From Deltaproteobacteria bacterium (GTDB lineage Bacteria; Desulfobacterota; DSM-4660; Desulfatiglandales; B25-G16), in NCBI GenBank assembly GCA_019308645.1, contig JAFDHR010000046.1, positions 1 to 10,696 of the forward strand: a stretch of DNA of 10,696 nt, written 5' to 3'. How positions within the stretch are numbered: position 1 is the stretch's first letter; each line of letters starts with the position of its first letter. The translations under genes were made by a program, and so were the position numbers. Positions 1 through 6,894 of the stretch are shown here, piece after piece. Under the pieces are notes generated by a model. It was given only the letters and a program-made list of their open reading frames with translations, searched no databases and was not told where the DNA came from.

Positions 1-3
1 GGG

Positions 4-15
4 GCCTGCCTGTGC
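4..15. repeat. Short GC-rich repeat fragment shared with 9455-9466
   Basis: The 12 bases GCCTGCCTGTGC here recur exactly at 9455-9466, inside the GC-rich core of a 210-bp inverted-repeat element. This suggests that the left edge of the window is the remnant or border of a dispersed intergenic repeat. Twelve bases alone are weak evidence. Confidence 0.35.
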
Positions 16-80
16 ATTGCTTATAGGGCATGAGACAAAAAAAGACATCCCCATGCTCAATCACATAGTTTCTTTCATAT

Positions 81-109
81 ATAACCCTGAAGCGAAGCGT
101 CGGGGTTAT
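81..109. terminator. Hairpin, possible terminator of an upstream gene
   Basis: Bases 81-90 (ATAACCCTGA) pair with 100-109 (TCGGGGTTAT) as a 10-bp stem with one G-T pair around a 9-base loop. Only a short T-poor tail follows, so it is a weak intrinsic terminator or a bidirectional hairpin. It lies between whatever precedes the window and the first gene, which fits a transcription boundary. Nothing else is recognisable in 16-176 apart from the AT-rich leader and the ribosome binding site AAGGAG at 165-170. Confidence 0.5.
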
Positions 110-176
110 TTGCTGTGTAGAAGATTAATCAAGCTTAACACTATATTAATATAAGAACATATAAAAGGAGATAACG

Positions 177-593
177 ATGAAACTGGTCTATTCGTATTAT
201 GTCTTAGATATTGTTCATAACGGACATTTGTTAATGATGAAAAACGCCAAGGCAATAGCTGGAAAAGATGGGAAGTTAATTGTAGGAATCCTTACAGATG
301 AGGCGGTCATGGAGAAAAAGGAAAGGCCTATACTTCCATTTGAGGAAAGAATAGAGCTTGCAAGTGCAATAAAATATGTAGATGTTGCTGTTGCACAGGA
401 AACTTACTCCCCACTGCCAAATGTAATGAGAATAAAGCCTGACATTTTGATGGAAAGCACAAGTCACGATGAAGAGGCGATTGAAAAGGCAAGAGAATAT
501 ATGGACAGCATTAATGGTAAGGTTGTTGTGCTACCATATTTTCCCTCACAATCATCAAGGGACATAAAAAACAACATAAAGGAAAGAAGCTGA
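177..593 (+). CDS. Small cytidylyltransferase-like nucleotidyltransferase (HxGH family)
   Basis: This 138-residue protein spans a single nucleotidyltransferase fold of the cytidylyltransferase-like family (glycerol-3-phosphate cytidylyltransferase, phosphopantetheine adenylyltransferase). The HxGH nucleotide-binding motif is H14-N-G-H17, followed by the helix and the VGILTDE strand. The C-terminal serine-rich motif is SQSSRDI at about residues 124-130, where the family has an ISSTxI-like signature. Length matches TagD-type enzymes. The central part, with the phrase VAQETYSPLPNV, also resembles the nucleotidyltransferase domain often fused to PEP mutase in phosphonate loci, so the substrate could be a phosphonate rather than glycerol phosphate. 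The start is set by AAGGAG at 165-170, six bases before the ATG. The family is clear; the substrate is inferred from context only. Confidence 0.87.
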   Translation: MKLVYSYYVLDIVHNGHLLMMKNAKAIAGKDGKLIVGILTDEAVMEKKERPILPFEERIELASAIKYVDVAVAQETYSPLPNVMRIKPDILMESTSHDEEAIEKAREYMDSINGKVVVLPYFPSQSSRDIKNNIKERS

Positions 594-620
594 GAGCAAA
601 ACAAGGGAGGTAACGAAAAA

Positions 621-852
621 GTGGAAAAGACATTAAGTACATCAGTATCTGAATTAATAGGTACATGGCAAAAGAAAATATTTTGGCTTATGTGGGTGAC
701 TCGCACCCGATCTATACGACCATTGCCAAAAGTTGCTGTCCCAGAAAAGACATCGGCACATTGTCATTGGTCTCAAGGCCGTTCAGCACATCAATGCCAA
801 CCCTGTGTCCTTTCCACAGTCCTTCCGTGAAATAACTCCTAAAAACTGCTAA
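621..852 (+). pseudogene. Remnant: start of an antiporter gene joined to the end of an unknown gene
   Basis: A GTG start at 621 has the ribosome binding site GGGAGG about ten bases upstream. Residues 12-27 (LIGTWQKKIFWLMWVT) resemble residues 11-25 of the intact GlpT-like transporter at 2118 (W-x-K-x-[VI]-F-x-x-x-W-x-T), where the first membrane helix begins. The likeness stops abruptly at about base 701, and the rest of the frame, to 830, is not transporter-like. From 703 to 852 a different frame reads naturally as a protein C-terminus, with INANPVSFPQSFREITPKNC before its stop; I do not recognise it. The simplest reading is a deletion or recombination joining the first 27 codons of an old transporter gene to the last 49 codons of another gene. 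The comparison is by eye, and the identity of the second fragment is unknown. Confidence 0.5.
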
Positions 853-896
853 AATCTACCCCAGGGCATCCTGTAAATTTACCTACACATTTTTCC

Positions 897-923
897 TTGA
901 CAAAAGAGCTGCCGTGTTACATT
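897..923 (+). promoter_or_regulatory. Candidate sigma-70-type promoter of the XRE fusion gene
   Basis: A perfect -35 hexamer TTGACA lies at 897-902. The -10 is TACATT at 918-923 (15-bp spacer) or CATTGT at 920-925 (17-bp spacer). Transcription would begin within or just after the palindrome at 923-942, leaving a leader of roughly 40 bases before the ATG at 976. Prediction only. Confidence 0.55.
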
Positions 924-942
924 GTTCGCTAACAAGTGAACA
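923..942. promoter_or_regulatory. Palindromic operator candidate for the XRE domain
   Basis: The 20-bp site TGTTCGCTAACAAGTGAACA has two 8-base arms, complementary at 7 of 8 positions, around a 4-base centre. It abuts the -10 region and precedes a gene whose product begins with an XRE helix-turn-helix domain. This is the usual layout of an autoregulated XRE repressor. I did not find a second copy by eye in the window. Confidence 0.6.
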
Positions 943-975
943 TTTTTGTACTCATGACTCTGTCGCTGGGTATCA

Positions 976-2076
976 ATGGAAAAGTTTGGCGAATATATCA
1001 AAAAAATGAGAGAAATCAGGAATATCGGGCTGCGAGAGATGGCAAGATTAGTTGAGATTTCCCCACCATACTTGTCTGATATCGAAAAAAACAAACGAGA
1101 AGCTCCCAGTAAAGATGTCATAATAAAGATTAGTGGTATACTAGAAACGAATTTGGAACATCTTTTTGATCTTGCAGGCTTAAACTCCAAAAAGATCCCA
1201 CCGGACCTCCCTGAAATCATAAAAGAGTATCCTGCTCTTCCAAAATTGATAAGAGTTGTAAAAAATAAAAATTTGTCAAATGATCAAATATCGAAAATTG
1301 CAAAAGGATTGGAGGAAAACAGAATGAAAGGCATCATCATTGCTGCAGGCATGGGCACTAGAATGCAACATCTCACCGATGATCTGCCAAAATGTATGCT
1401 GAAATTCGGGGGTAAAACACTACTGGAAAGACAGATAGAAGCACTTACCTCCTGCGGTGTTACAGATATCTCTGTTGTCAAGGGGTATAAGGAAGAAAAA
1501 ATAAATTATCCTGGGCTGAAATACTACATCAACGATAATTATGAGAATAACAACATACTCAACTCCCTATTTTACGCTGAAGAAGAAATGGATGACGAGG
1601 TGATCATATCCTATTCAGACATCCTATATGAAAAACAAGTTGTAGAAAGATTGCTTGAATCCATAAAAGACATATCTATTGTCGTAGATATCGAATGGCG
1701 TGAATATTACAATAATAGAAAGGATCATCCAATTGAAGAGGCGGAGAACGTCATATTTGATGCTGAAAATAAGGTTGTTGAAATAGGAAAAATACTTACT
1801 AAGAAACATGATGTTCATGGCGAATTTATAGGGATGATGAAACTGACCAAGAGAGGAACAGATATCTTTAAAAGAAATTTCCATAGATCTAAGAAACTCT
1901 TTTGGGGAGAGCCCTTTGTCAGGGCATCCACTTTTGAAAAGGCTTACCTTACAGATATGTTGCAGGATATTGTCCTTCTGGGTGTTGATGTTCACTGTGT
2001 GATAGTAAAAAGGGGTTGGAGGGAAATCGATACAGTCGAAGACTATAAAAATGCTCTTAAAGCATTCGAGGAATAA
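976..2076 (+). CDS. XRE-type DNA-binding domain fused to LicC/PntC-like cytidylyltransferase
   Basis: This 366-residue protein has two parts. Residues 1-115 look like a nearly whole XRE regulator: helix-turn-helix at about 8-62 (MREIRNIGLREMARLVEIS, then SPPYLSDIEKNKREAPS), followed by a PPDLPEIIKEYP-type tail. Residues 117-366 are a MobA-like nucleotidyltransferase fold: AAGMGTR at 123-129, P138-K139, a metal-ligand aspartate at D215 (YSD), and a second at D352 in the closing WREIDTVEDY motif. The W241-R-x-Y and HPIEEAE stretch (251-257) is shared with cytidylyltransferases for phosphocholine (LicC) or 2-aminoethylphosphonate (PntC). The likely reaction is CTP plus a phospho- or phosphono-alcohol giving a CDP (or CMP) derivative and pyrophosphate. 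The start at 976 has only a weak GGG site; an in-frame ATG at 1324 has GGAGG upstream, so a short form is possible. It lies 41 bases before the transporter gene. Confidence 0.88.
   Translation: MEKFGEYIKKMREIRNIGLREMARLVEISPPYLSDIEKNKREAPSKDVIIKISGILETNLEHLFDLAGLNSKKIPPDLPEIIKEYPALPKLIRVVKNKNLSNDQISKIAKGLEENRMKGIIIAAGMGTRMQHLTDDLPKCMLKFGGKTLLERQIEALTSCGVTDISVVKGYKEEKINYPGLKYYINDNYENNNILNSLFYAEEEMDDEVIISYSDILYEKQVVERLLESIKDISIVVDIEWREYYNNRKDHPIEEAENVIFDAENKVVEIGKILTKKHDVHGEFIGMMKLTKRGTDIFKRNFHRSKKLFWGEPFVRASTFEKAYLTDMLQDIVLLGVDVHCVIVKRGWREIDTVEDYKNALKAFEE
1311..1326 (+). promoter_or_regulatory. Internal ribosome binding site and ATG at the domain border
   Basis: GGAGG at 1311-1315 lies eight bases before an in-frame ATG at 1324, which is residue 117 of the fusion and exactly the first residue of the cytidylyltransferase domain (MKGIIIAAG). 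This is a stronger start signal than that of the full-length ORF. It suggests either that the enzyme is also made alone, or that two coupled genes recently lost the stop codon between them. Confidence 0.55.
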
Positions 2077-2117
2077 TTTTTGAGAGCAAATCTAACACAA
2101 AACGGAAAGGATTCGAG

Positions 2118-3410
2118 ATGGACACAAGCATGACTGTTGAACAACAATTGAAGTACTGGCGCAAACGTGTTTTTATTTCACTATGGTTAACTTATGCCTC
2201 GTTTTACCTTTGTCGAGTAAATATGTCTGTCGCCCTACCTGGTATTATGGAAGAATTCGGCCTCTCTAAGACCTCCATGGGATTGGTGCTAACCGCCATT
2301 TTTTTCGCCTATGCCATTGGACAATTCATTAATGGTCAACTGGGAGATAAGGTGGGAGCACGAAAGCTCATTTCACTTGGTGTCCTTGCCTCTGCCGGTT
2401 TGAATGTCCTATTCGCATTTCTGCCGGGAATAGTCACCTTGATGTTGATCGTTTGGGGACTCAATGGATATTTCCAATCAATGGGTTGGAGTCCTAGTGT
2501 CAAGACCATGGCAAACTGGTTCCCGCTAGAAAACCGAGGAAAAATCTCAGGTCTTTTTGGGTCTTGCTATCAATTTGGTAACGCAGCCTCATGGGCATTG
2601 GCTGGATTTGTCATCGGAGCACTGGGTTGGCGCTGGGGCTTCTGGATACCAGCTGTTGTTTTCGCCATAATGGGGGCCCAATGGTTAATCAACGGCCGTA
2701 ACGCCCCCGAAGAGGTGGGTCTGCCAACCATTGAAGAGGAATCGGAAGGTATTATGGATGAAGTTGGCAAATCTCGCAAAGACGAGCATTTGGGCTTTAT
2801 GTTTACCATCAAAACGGTAACAAGAGACCCGCATATCTGGATTGTCGCTTTGTCCCTATTCGGACTCAATATGATTCGTTACGGGTTCATGGATTGGGCT
2901 CCGACTTATATGTTTGAAGTAGAAGGAGCCAAAATCTCCCATGCAGCTTATAAGGCAATTGCCATGCCTTTTGCGGGTTCCTTAGGTGCACTCTTTGCGG
3001 GTTGGAGTTCCGACAGATTCTTTCAATCAAGACGAGCTCCCATCATGGTAATCATGTTATTTTGCCTAAGTGTTTCCTCCTTTGTTTATCCTAAGCTTGC
3101 ACAATTCCATTGGGTCTATAGTCTTATGTGTCTCATGGCTATTGGTTTTTTCATTTATGGTCCTCACGTCATGATATGCGCTACCATCTCCATGGACTAC
3201 GGTTCGAGAAAAGCAGCTGCTTCTACAGCTGGCTTTATCGATGGATTTGGCTATTTTGGAGCCTCAATTACCGGTGTCCTTTCAGGCTATTTGATAGACA
3301 GCATTTCGTGGAACGCTGCCTTTTGGCTTTGGATTGGTGGGGCATTGCTGGCGATGGTTTTGATGTCTTTGCTATGGAACTACAAACCACAAAAAGGGAA
3401 ATATCATTAG
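2118..3410 (+). CDS. GlpT-like organophosphate antiporter (MFS, OPA family)
   Basis: This is a 430-residue inner-membrane transporter with about 12 hydrophobic helices. It belongs to the organophosphate:phosphate antiporter branch of the major facilitator superfamily, which includes GlpT. Family signatures are YASFYLCRVN at 26-35, GYFQSMGWSP in the fourth or fifth helix, the loop phrase VGLPTIEE, and RYGFMDWAPTY from R254. R33 and R254 match by position the two arginines that hold the substrate phosphate in E. coli GlpT (R45 and R269), so a phosphate or phosphonate substrate is expected; the direction of transport is unknown. Length is normal. GGAAAGG at 2104-2110 supports the ATG at 2118. 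It sits between the XRE-cytidylyltransferase and a methyltransferase on the same strand with short gaps, probably one transcription unit. It may take up a precursor or export a product. Confidence 0.92.
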   Translation: MDTSMTVEQQLKYWRKRVFISLWLTYASFYLCRVNMSVALPGIMEEFGLSKTSMGLVLTAIFFAYAIGQFINGQLGDKVGARKLISLGVLASAGLNVLFAFLPGIVTLMLIVWGLNGYFQSMGWSPSVKTMANWFPLENRGKISGLFGSCYQFGNAASWALAGFVIGALGWRWGFWIPAVVFAIMGAQWLINGRNAPEEVGLPTIEEESEGIMDEVGKSRKDEHLGFMFTIKTVTRDPHIWIVALSLFGLNMIRYGFMDWAPTYMFEVEGAKISHAAYKAIAMPFAGSLGALFAGWSSDRFFQSRRAPIMVIMLFCLSVSSFVYPKLAQFHWVYSLMCLMAIGFFIYGPHVMICATISMDYGSRKAAASTAGFIDGFGYFGASITGVLSGYLIDSISWNAAFWLWIGGALLAMVLMSLLWNYKPQKGKYH

Positions 3411-3484
3411 CTTTTGAATTAGGAGCCATTAAGCGTTAACGAAGATTATCCAACTCAATCTTCAAGGAAATATGAGAATAAAAG

Positions 3485-4261
3485 ATGAATAGTATGTATG
3501 ACCATTTTTCAAATCTCTCCACATCTTACAATGAGTTGCGCACCACCGATCATGAACCTATCCTGTATATCCGAGAAAAATTGGACAGCAAGAATCAGAT
3601 TCTGGGCGCCGATATCGGCTGTGGCGGAGGACGATACGATTTGCTCCTTCTCCAAAACCTACCTGGACTTCACCTTATCTGTGGTGATGTTAATGAAGCT
3701 ATGGTAGAAGAGACTACCCGTTATCTTAAGGATCAGAGCCAGAATAACTTTTTGGCCCAGTGCATCGATGCATCGGATTTACGATTGCCTGACAATGCCT
3801 TGGACTTCATCCTCACCCTCAACGCGATACATCATTTTGATCCTGTTTTGTTCCTTAATCAGGCAAGAAAAGCATTGAAAAATGAGGGATATGTATTTGT
3901 CTATACTCGTCTGAAGAGTCAGAACGCACGAAATATCTGGGGTCGATTTTTCCCGAACTTTATGGGAAAGGAGAATCGCTTATATGACCTTTGTCAGATA
4001 GAAGAATGGATGGATCAAGTTGAGTCCATATCCCTGGAAAACATCCATTTCTTCAGTTTCAGGCGCACTGCTCCATTAACACACCTTCTTAAACAGGCTG
4101 ACAATAAACATTATTCTACTTTTTCTTTTTACACTAAGGAGGAATTCAACGAAGCGTTGAATGGCTTTAGGCAACAAATCGAGCGTCATTTTGCAGATGT
4201 TGAACGAGTAGAATGGATCGACGAAAATGTGATTATCGTTTTTCGCAAAAATACATCATAG
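3485..4261 (+). CDS. Class I SAM-dependent methyltransferase
   Basis: This 258-residue soluble protein has a Rossmann-type SAM-binding core. Motif I is GADIGCGGGR at 41-50, the ribose-binding acid is D68 at the end of the second strand (ICGDVN), and the later motifs are DASDLRLPDNALDFIL and the post-motif helix with AIHHF, as in the methyltransferase type 11 group. The roughly 100-residue C-terminal part is variable and probably sets the acceptor; I cannot name the substrate. The ATG at 3485 has a weak site upstream; an in-frame ATG at 3494 would start at MYDHF, a common beginning in this family. It follows the transporter by 74 bases and probably shares its transcript. Modification of the phospho- or phosphono-compound made by the locus is inferred only from position. 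Confidence 0.88.
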   Translation: MNSMYDHFSNLSTSYNELRTTDHEPILYIREKLDSKNQILGADIGCGGGRYDLLLLQNLPGLHLICGDVNEAMVEETTRYLKDQSQNNFLAQCIDASDLRLPDNALDFILTLNAIHHFDPVLFLNQARKALKNEGYVFVYTRLKSQNARNIWGRFFPNFMGKENRLYDLCQIEEWMDQVESISLENIHFFSFRRTAPLTHLLKQADNKHYSTFSFYTKEEFNEALNGFRQQIERHFADVERVEWIDENVIIVFRKNTS

Positions 4262-4297
4262 GCGTTCACAGGTTCAGAGTTCAATTTTACTTAATTC

Positions 4298-4476
4298 GGG
4301 GTCGGGCCAGGCTATGATATTGATATATCTGGAAAGATATCCCAAAAATAGGCATTTTCGAGCCTTAAACCGCCGTTTTTGACGCCAAAATCGTCGGCAT
4401 AATGAGCCTCCTGCGCGGCCCTCGAAGATCATATGTATCATCGAGCCTGCTAATCCCTCCACCCTTGCCCGACCCC
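4298..4476. repeat. 179-bp inverted-repeat element with GGGGTCGGGC ends
   Basis: The left end (4298-4307) and right end (4467-4476) are perfect 10-bp inverted repeats. Further in, the arms again resemble each other: CAGGCT-ATGATATTGATATATCT on the left and CAGGCTCGATGATACATATGATCT read inward from the right, offset by about 17 extra bases. A minus-strand open frame (4274-4522) crosses it but runs through the repeat ends and has no recognisable domain. It looks like a small non-autonomous mobile or REP-like element. Its origin is unknown. Confidence 0.5.
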
Positions 4477-4546
4477 TTTTTGACTCTTTGTTTCTAACAT
4501 TTTGCCATTTTCGCACCTCCATAATATCAAGAATTAATGTCTATCT

Positions 4547-4586
4547 TGACATCCAAATCACCTTTTGCCATACTCTGACATCCAAA
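4547..4586. repeat. Paired TGACATCCAAA direct repeats
   Basis: TGACATCCAAA occurs at 4547-4557 and again at 4576-4586, 29 bases apart. On the minus strand, just beyond them, GGAGGTGCGAAA precedes ATG GCA AAA TGT TAG (about 4500-4525), a strong start site with almost no gene. Repeated end motifs upstream of a truncated start resemble the end of a lost insertion sequence, like the layout at 8007-8043. Weak inference. Confidence 0.3.
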
Positions 4587-4660
4587 AAAAATTCTTATCT
4601 TTTGTAAAACTTAAGCAGACTTAAATGAAGCATATCGATTAACAGAAGATTTGTAACTGT

Positions 4661-4799
4661 TCAGCCACAGATTCATACAGATGAACGCAGATAAGTTTAA
4701 ATATAAAGAAATTACAGATATTATTCTTAGAAAATATCAGCCTTCCAGCCCGTAGGGCTTACAGGCCGGAGGGGATAATCAGCGTAAATCCGTGGCTGA
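4661..4799. repeat. 139-bp MITE-like intergenic element
   Basis: The termini TCAGCCACAGATT (4661-4673) and AATCCGTGGCTGA (4787-4799) are inverted repeats matching at 12 of 13 positions, with weaker pairing continuing for several more bases. The phrase CAGATGAACGCAGAT and its partner resemble a family of intergenic repeats seen in many environmental bacterial genomes. A second structure is nested inside: AGCCC-GTA-GGGCT at 4747-4759 within a CC/GG-flanked hairpin, perhaps a separate small repeat. It ends 33 bases before the GTG of the next gene, so it may supply leader RNA structure. Confidence 0.6.
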
Positions 4800-4832
4800 A
4801 GATTTCATCAAGGGAAGAAGAGAGGATAAAAC

Positions 4833-6890
4833 GTGAAGTGCTTAATCATCGCTGCTGGACCGGAGAGTGGAATGTCAACTAAGGGCAATTCAAAGCCCCT
4901 TATTCAAGTTTTAGGATTATCCCTTATTGAAAGGTTGATATTAAGCGCAAAGAATGCCGGTCTAACTGATTTCTATGTGGTAACTGGATACAATGGTGAA
5001 AAGGTAAGGGACTATCTTAACGGATTTAGCCAGAGCAGAAATATAGATATAACCCATATCATAAATGAAGAACGGGAAAAAGGAGTTGGCTTATTAGTTC
5101 TTAAGGCAAAAAAACTACTAAATGAAAATTTTATTCTTTTGATGGGGGATCATATCTTTGACAAATCGATACTGGTAAAGATTAAGAATGAAAAAATAGC
5201 CGATGACGAGGTTATGCTGGCTGTAGATTATCGCATCAAAAAAAATAGGCTCATTGATGCTGATAATATTAGCAAAGTTGTTGTCAAAGACAATAGGATT
5301 TTAAACATAGGAATGGGCATCAAGGAATATAACGCATACAATACAGGAATTTTTCTTTGCTCTCCCGTAATATTCAGCGCTATTGAAGAAAGTTTGCCTT
5401 ATGGCAATGATTCTCTTTCAAGAGCAATAAGAATAATGGCTGAAAAAGAGAAGGTTAAAGCCGTCGATATCAAAGATGATTATTGGATTGAAGTAAACAC
5501 AAAGAAGGATCGCAGAAAAGCCGCAAAACTATTGTATAATAATTCAATAAAACCTGCTGGTCCAATAACCCGATATATTAATGCAACATTTGCTACAAGG
5601 ATTTTCACGCCTCTCCTTTTTAGAATATATAAGGGATTTACCCCAAATCAGGTCTCTTTCTTAAGTTTTATTGTAGCCTTAATAAGCAGCTTATTTTTTA
5701 TTCTTGGCCATGCAGTTATAGGAGCATTGTTGATACAAGTATCAAGTATATTGGATTATAGTGACGGCCAATTTGCAAGACTCAAGCATATGGCATCCCG
5801 CTTTGGACACTTCACTGACATAACGCTTGATCGCTATGCCGATGGGTTCATACTTTTGGGGATGTTTTATTACTCACTGTCTGTAATAGGTGGTAAAGAA
5901 ATAGTTGGAATTTATTGGAGCCCTTTGATTATTAGTAGCATCTCTATATTGGCTATCGTAGGAAACTTGATGGTCAGTTACACTTCCGCAACGTCAGTAG
6001 TTAATTTTGGCTATGTATATAAAAGGAGAGGGATTGCTGCTGGAAGGGGGAGAGACATTAGGCTATTTTTGCTTTTCATCGGGGGCGTAATGAGCTTTTT
6101 TCATCCGATTTATGTATTCCTTGCCTTATTTGTTATAGCCTTACAAGCCAATACAATTGTAATATCCCGAGTTATTCTATCCCGGAATTATTTTACCAGA
6201 GAAGCTACTTTCAGGATGATAAACGGAACCAAAGCAATTATTTTTGATTTTGATGGAACATTAGCAAATACAATGCCTTTCTTAACGGAGTTGGCTGTAA
6301 AGCTCATTACTGCGAACTACAATATCTCTAAAAAGGAGGCTAAAAGAAGATATTTAGAGACGACTGGCGTAGATTTTGCGAGCCAGTTAGAATCCATTTT
6401 TCCCAATCACCCCGATAACCAAAAAATGGCTGCTGATTTCGAGGAAAGGAAGTTGGGAGGTATTTTTGACCATCCTGTCTTTCCTAATGTCATTCCCACT
6501 CTGAAGTATTTTAGAAGTAAGAACATTAAGACATTTATTTGCAGCAGTACAAAACAAGAGATTATTACAAAATATTGCCAGTTAAACAAAATTGATATTC
6601 TGTTAGACAACCTTTTTGGTTATAAACCGAATTTTAAAAAAGTAGAGCAGTTTGATTTCATCCTGCAACATTACAAATTGCAACCCGATAATGTGGTTTT
6701 TGTCGCAGATTCTTTAAGAGATTATGATTTTGCGAGAGATAAAAGAATAAATTTTATTGGGATTTCTAAAATTTTTAAAAAGAAGGCGTTTCAGAAAAAG
6801 GGAACTTTAAGCGTTAGGAGCCTGGCTGATCTTACAAAGTTTTTTGATACGTCTGAGAATTTTCTTAAATATGTTGAACAGGCAAGATGA
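4833..6890 (+). CDS. Trifunctional NTP transferase - CDP-alcohol phosphotransferase - HAD phosphatase
   Basis: This 685-residue membrane protein has three domains. Residues 1-235 form a nucleotidyltransferase (AAG at 7-9, K21-P-L, metal aspartate D106 in LMGDH, WIEVNT at 218-223). Residues about 243-455 form a CDP-alcohol phosphotransferase with several membrane helices and the full signature D308-x2-D311-G-x2-A315-R-x8-G325-x3-D329-x3-D333. Residues 465-660 form a HAD phosphatase: D472-F-D-G-T, S571-S-T, K598, and D626-S-L-R-D630. The first two domains have the order of the inositol-1-phosphate cytidylyltransferase/di-inositol-phosphate synthase of thermophiles, whose product needs a phosphatase; here one is attached. 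The protein probably makes a CDP-alcohol, transfers its phospho-alcohol group to an acceptor, then dephosphorylates. Inositol as substrate is inferred. GTG at 4833 follows GAGAGGA at 4820-4826. The next gene begins next to its stop codon. Confidence 0.9.
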   Translation: MKCLIIAAGPESGMSTKGNSKPLIQVLGLSLIERLILSAKNAGLTDFYVVTGYNGEKVRDYLNGFSQSRNIDITHIINEEREKGVGLLVLKAKKLLNENFILLMGDHIFDKSILVKIKNEKIADDEVMLAVDYRIKKNRLIDADNISKVVVKDNRILNIGMGIKEYNAYNTGIFLCSPVIFSAIEESLPYGNDSLSRAIRIMAEKEKVKAVDIKDDYWIEVNTKKDRRKAAKLLYNNSIKPAGPITRYINATFATRIFTPLLFRIYKGFTPNQVSFLSFIVALISSLFFILGHAVIGALLIQVSSILDYSDGQFARLKHMASRFGHFTDITLDRYADGFILLGMFYYSLSVIGGKEIVGIYWSPLIISSISILAIVGNLMVSYTSATSVVNFGYVYKRRGIAAGRGRDIRLFLLFIGGVMSFFHPIYVFLALFVIALQANTIVISRVILSRNYFTREATFRMINGTKAIIFDFDGTLANTMPFLTELAVKLITANYNISKKEAKRRYLETTGVDFASQLESIFPNHPDNQKMAADFEERKLGGIFDHPVFPNVIPTLKYFRSKNIKTFICSSTKQEIITKYCQLNKIDILLDNLFGYKPNFKKVEQFDFILQHYKLQPDNVVFVADSLRDYDFARDKRINFIGISKIFKKKAFQKKGTLSVRSLADLTKFFDTSENFLKYVEQAR

Positions 6891-6894
6891 AACA

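Noticed and set aside
177..593. Naming the first gene tagD
   Set aside because: The HxGH fold fits, but PEP-mutase-associated and other small cytidylyltransferases fit equally well and no teichoic-acid genes are nearby.
3128..3439. Plus-strand open frame inside the 3' end of the antiporter gene
   Set aside because: It is a shadow in another frame of a clearly conserved GlpT-like C-terminus.
4274..4522. Minus-strand open frame of 82 codons
   Set aside because: It runs straight through both ends of the 179-bp inverted-repeat element and has no recognisable domain; a ribosome site nearby fits a different four-codon frame.
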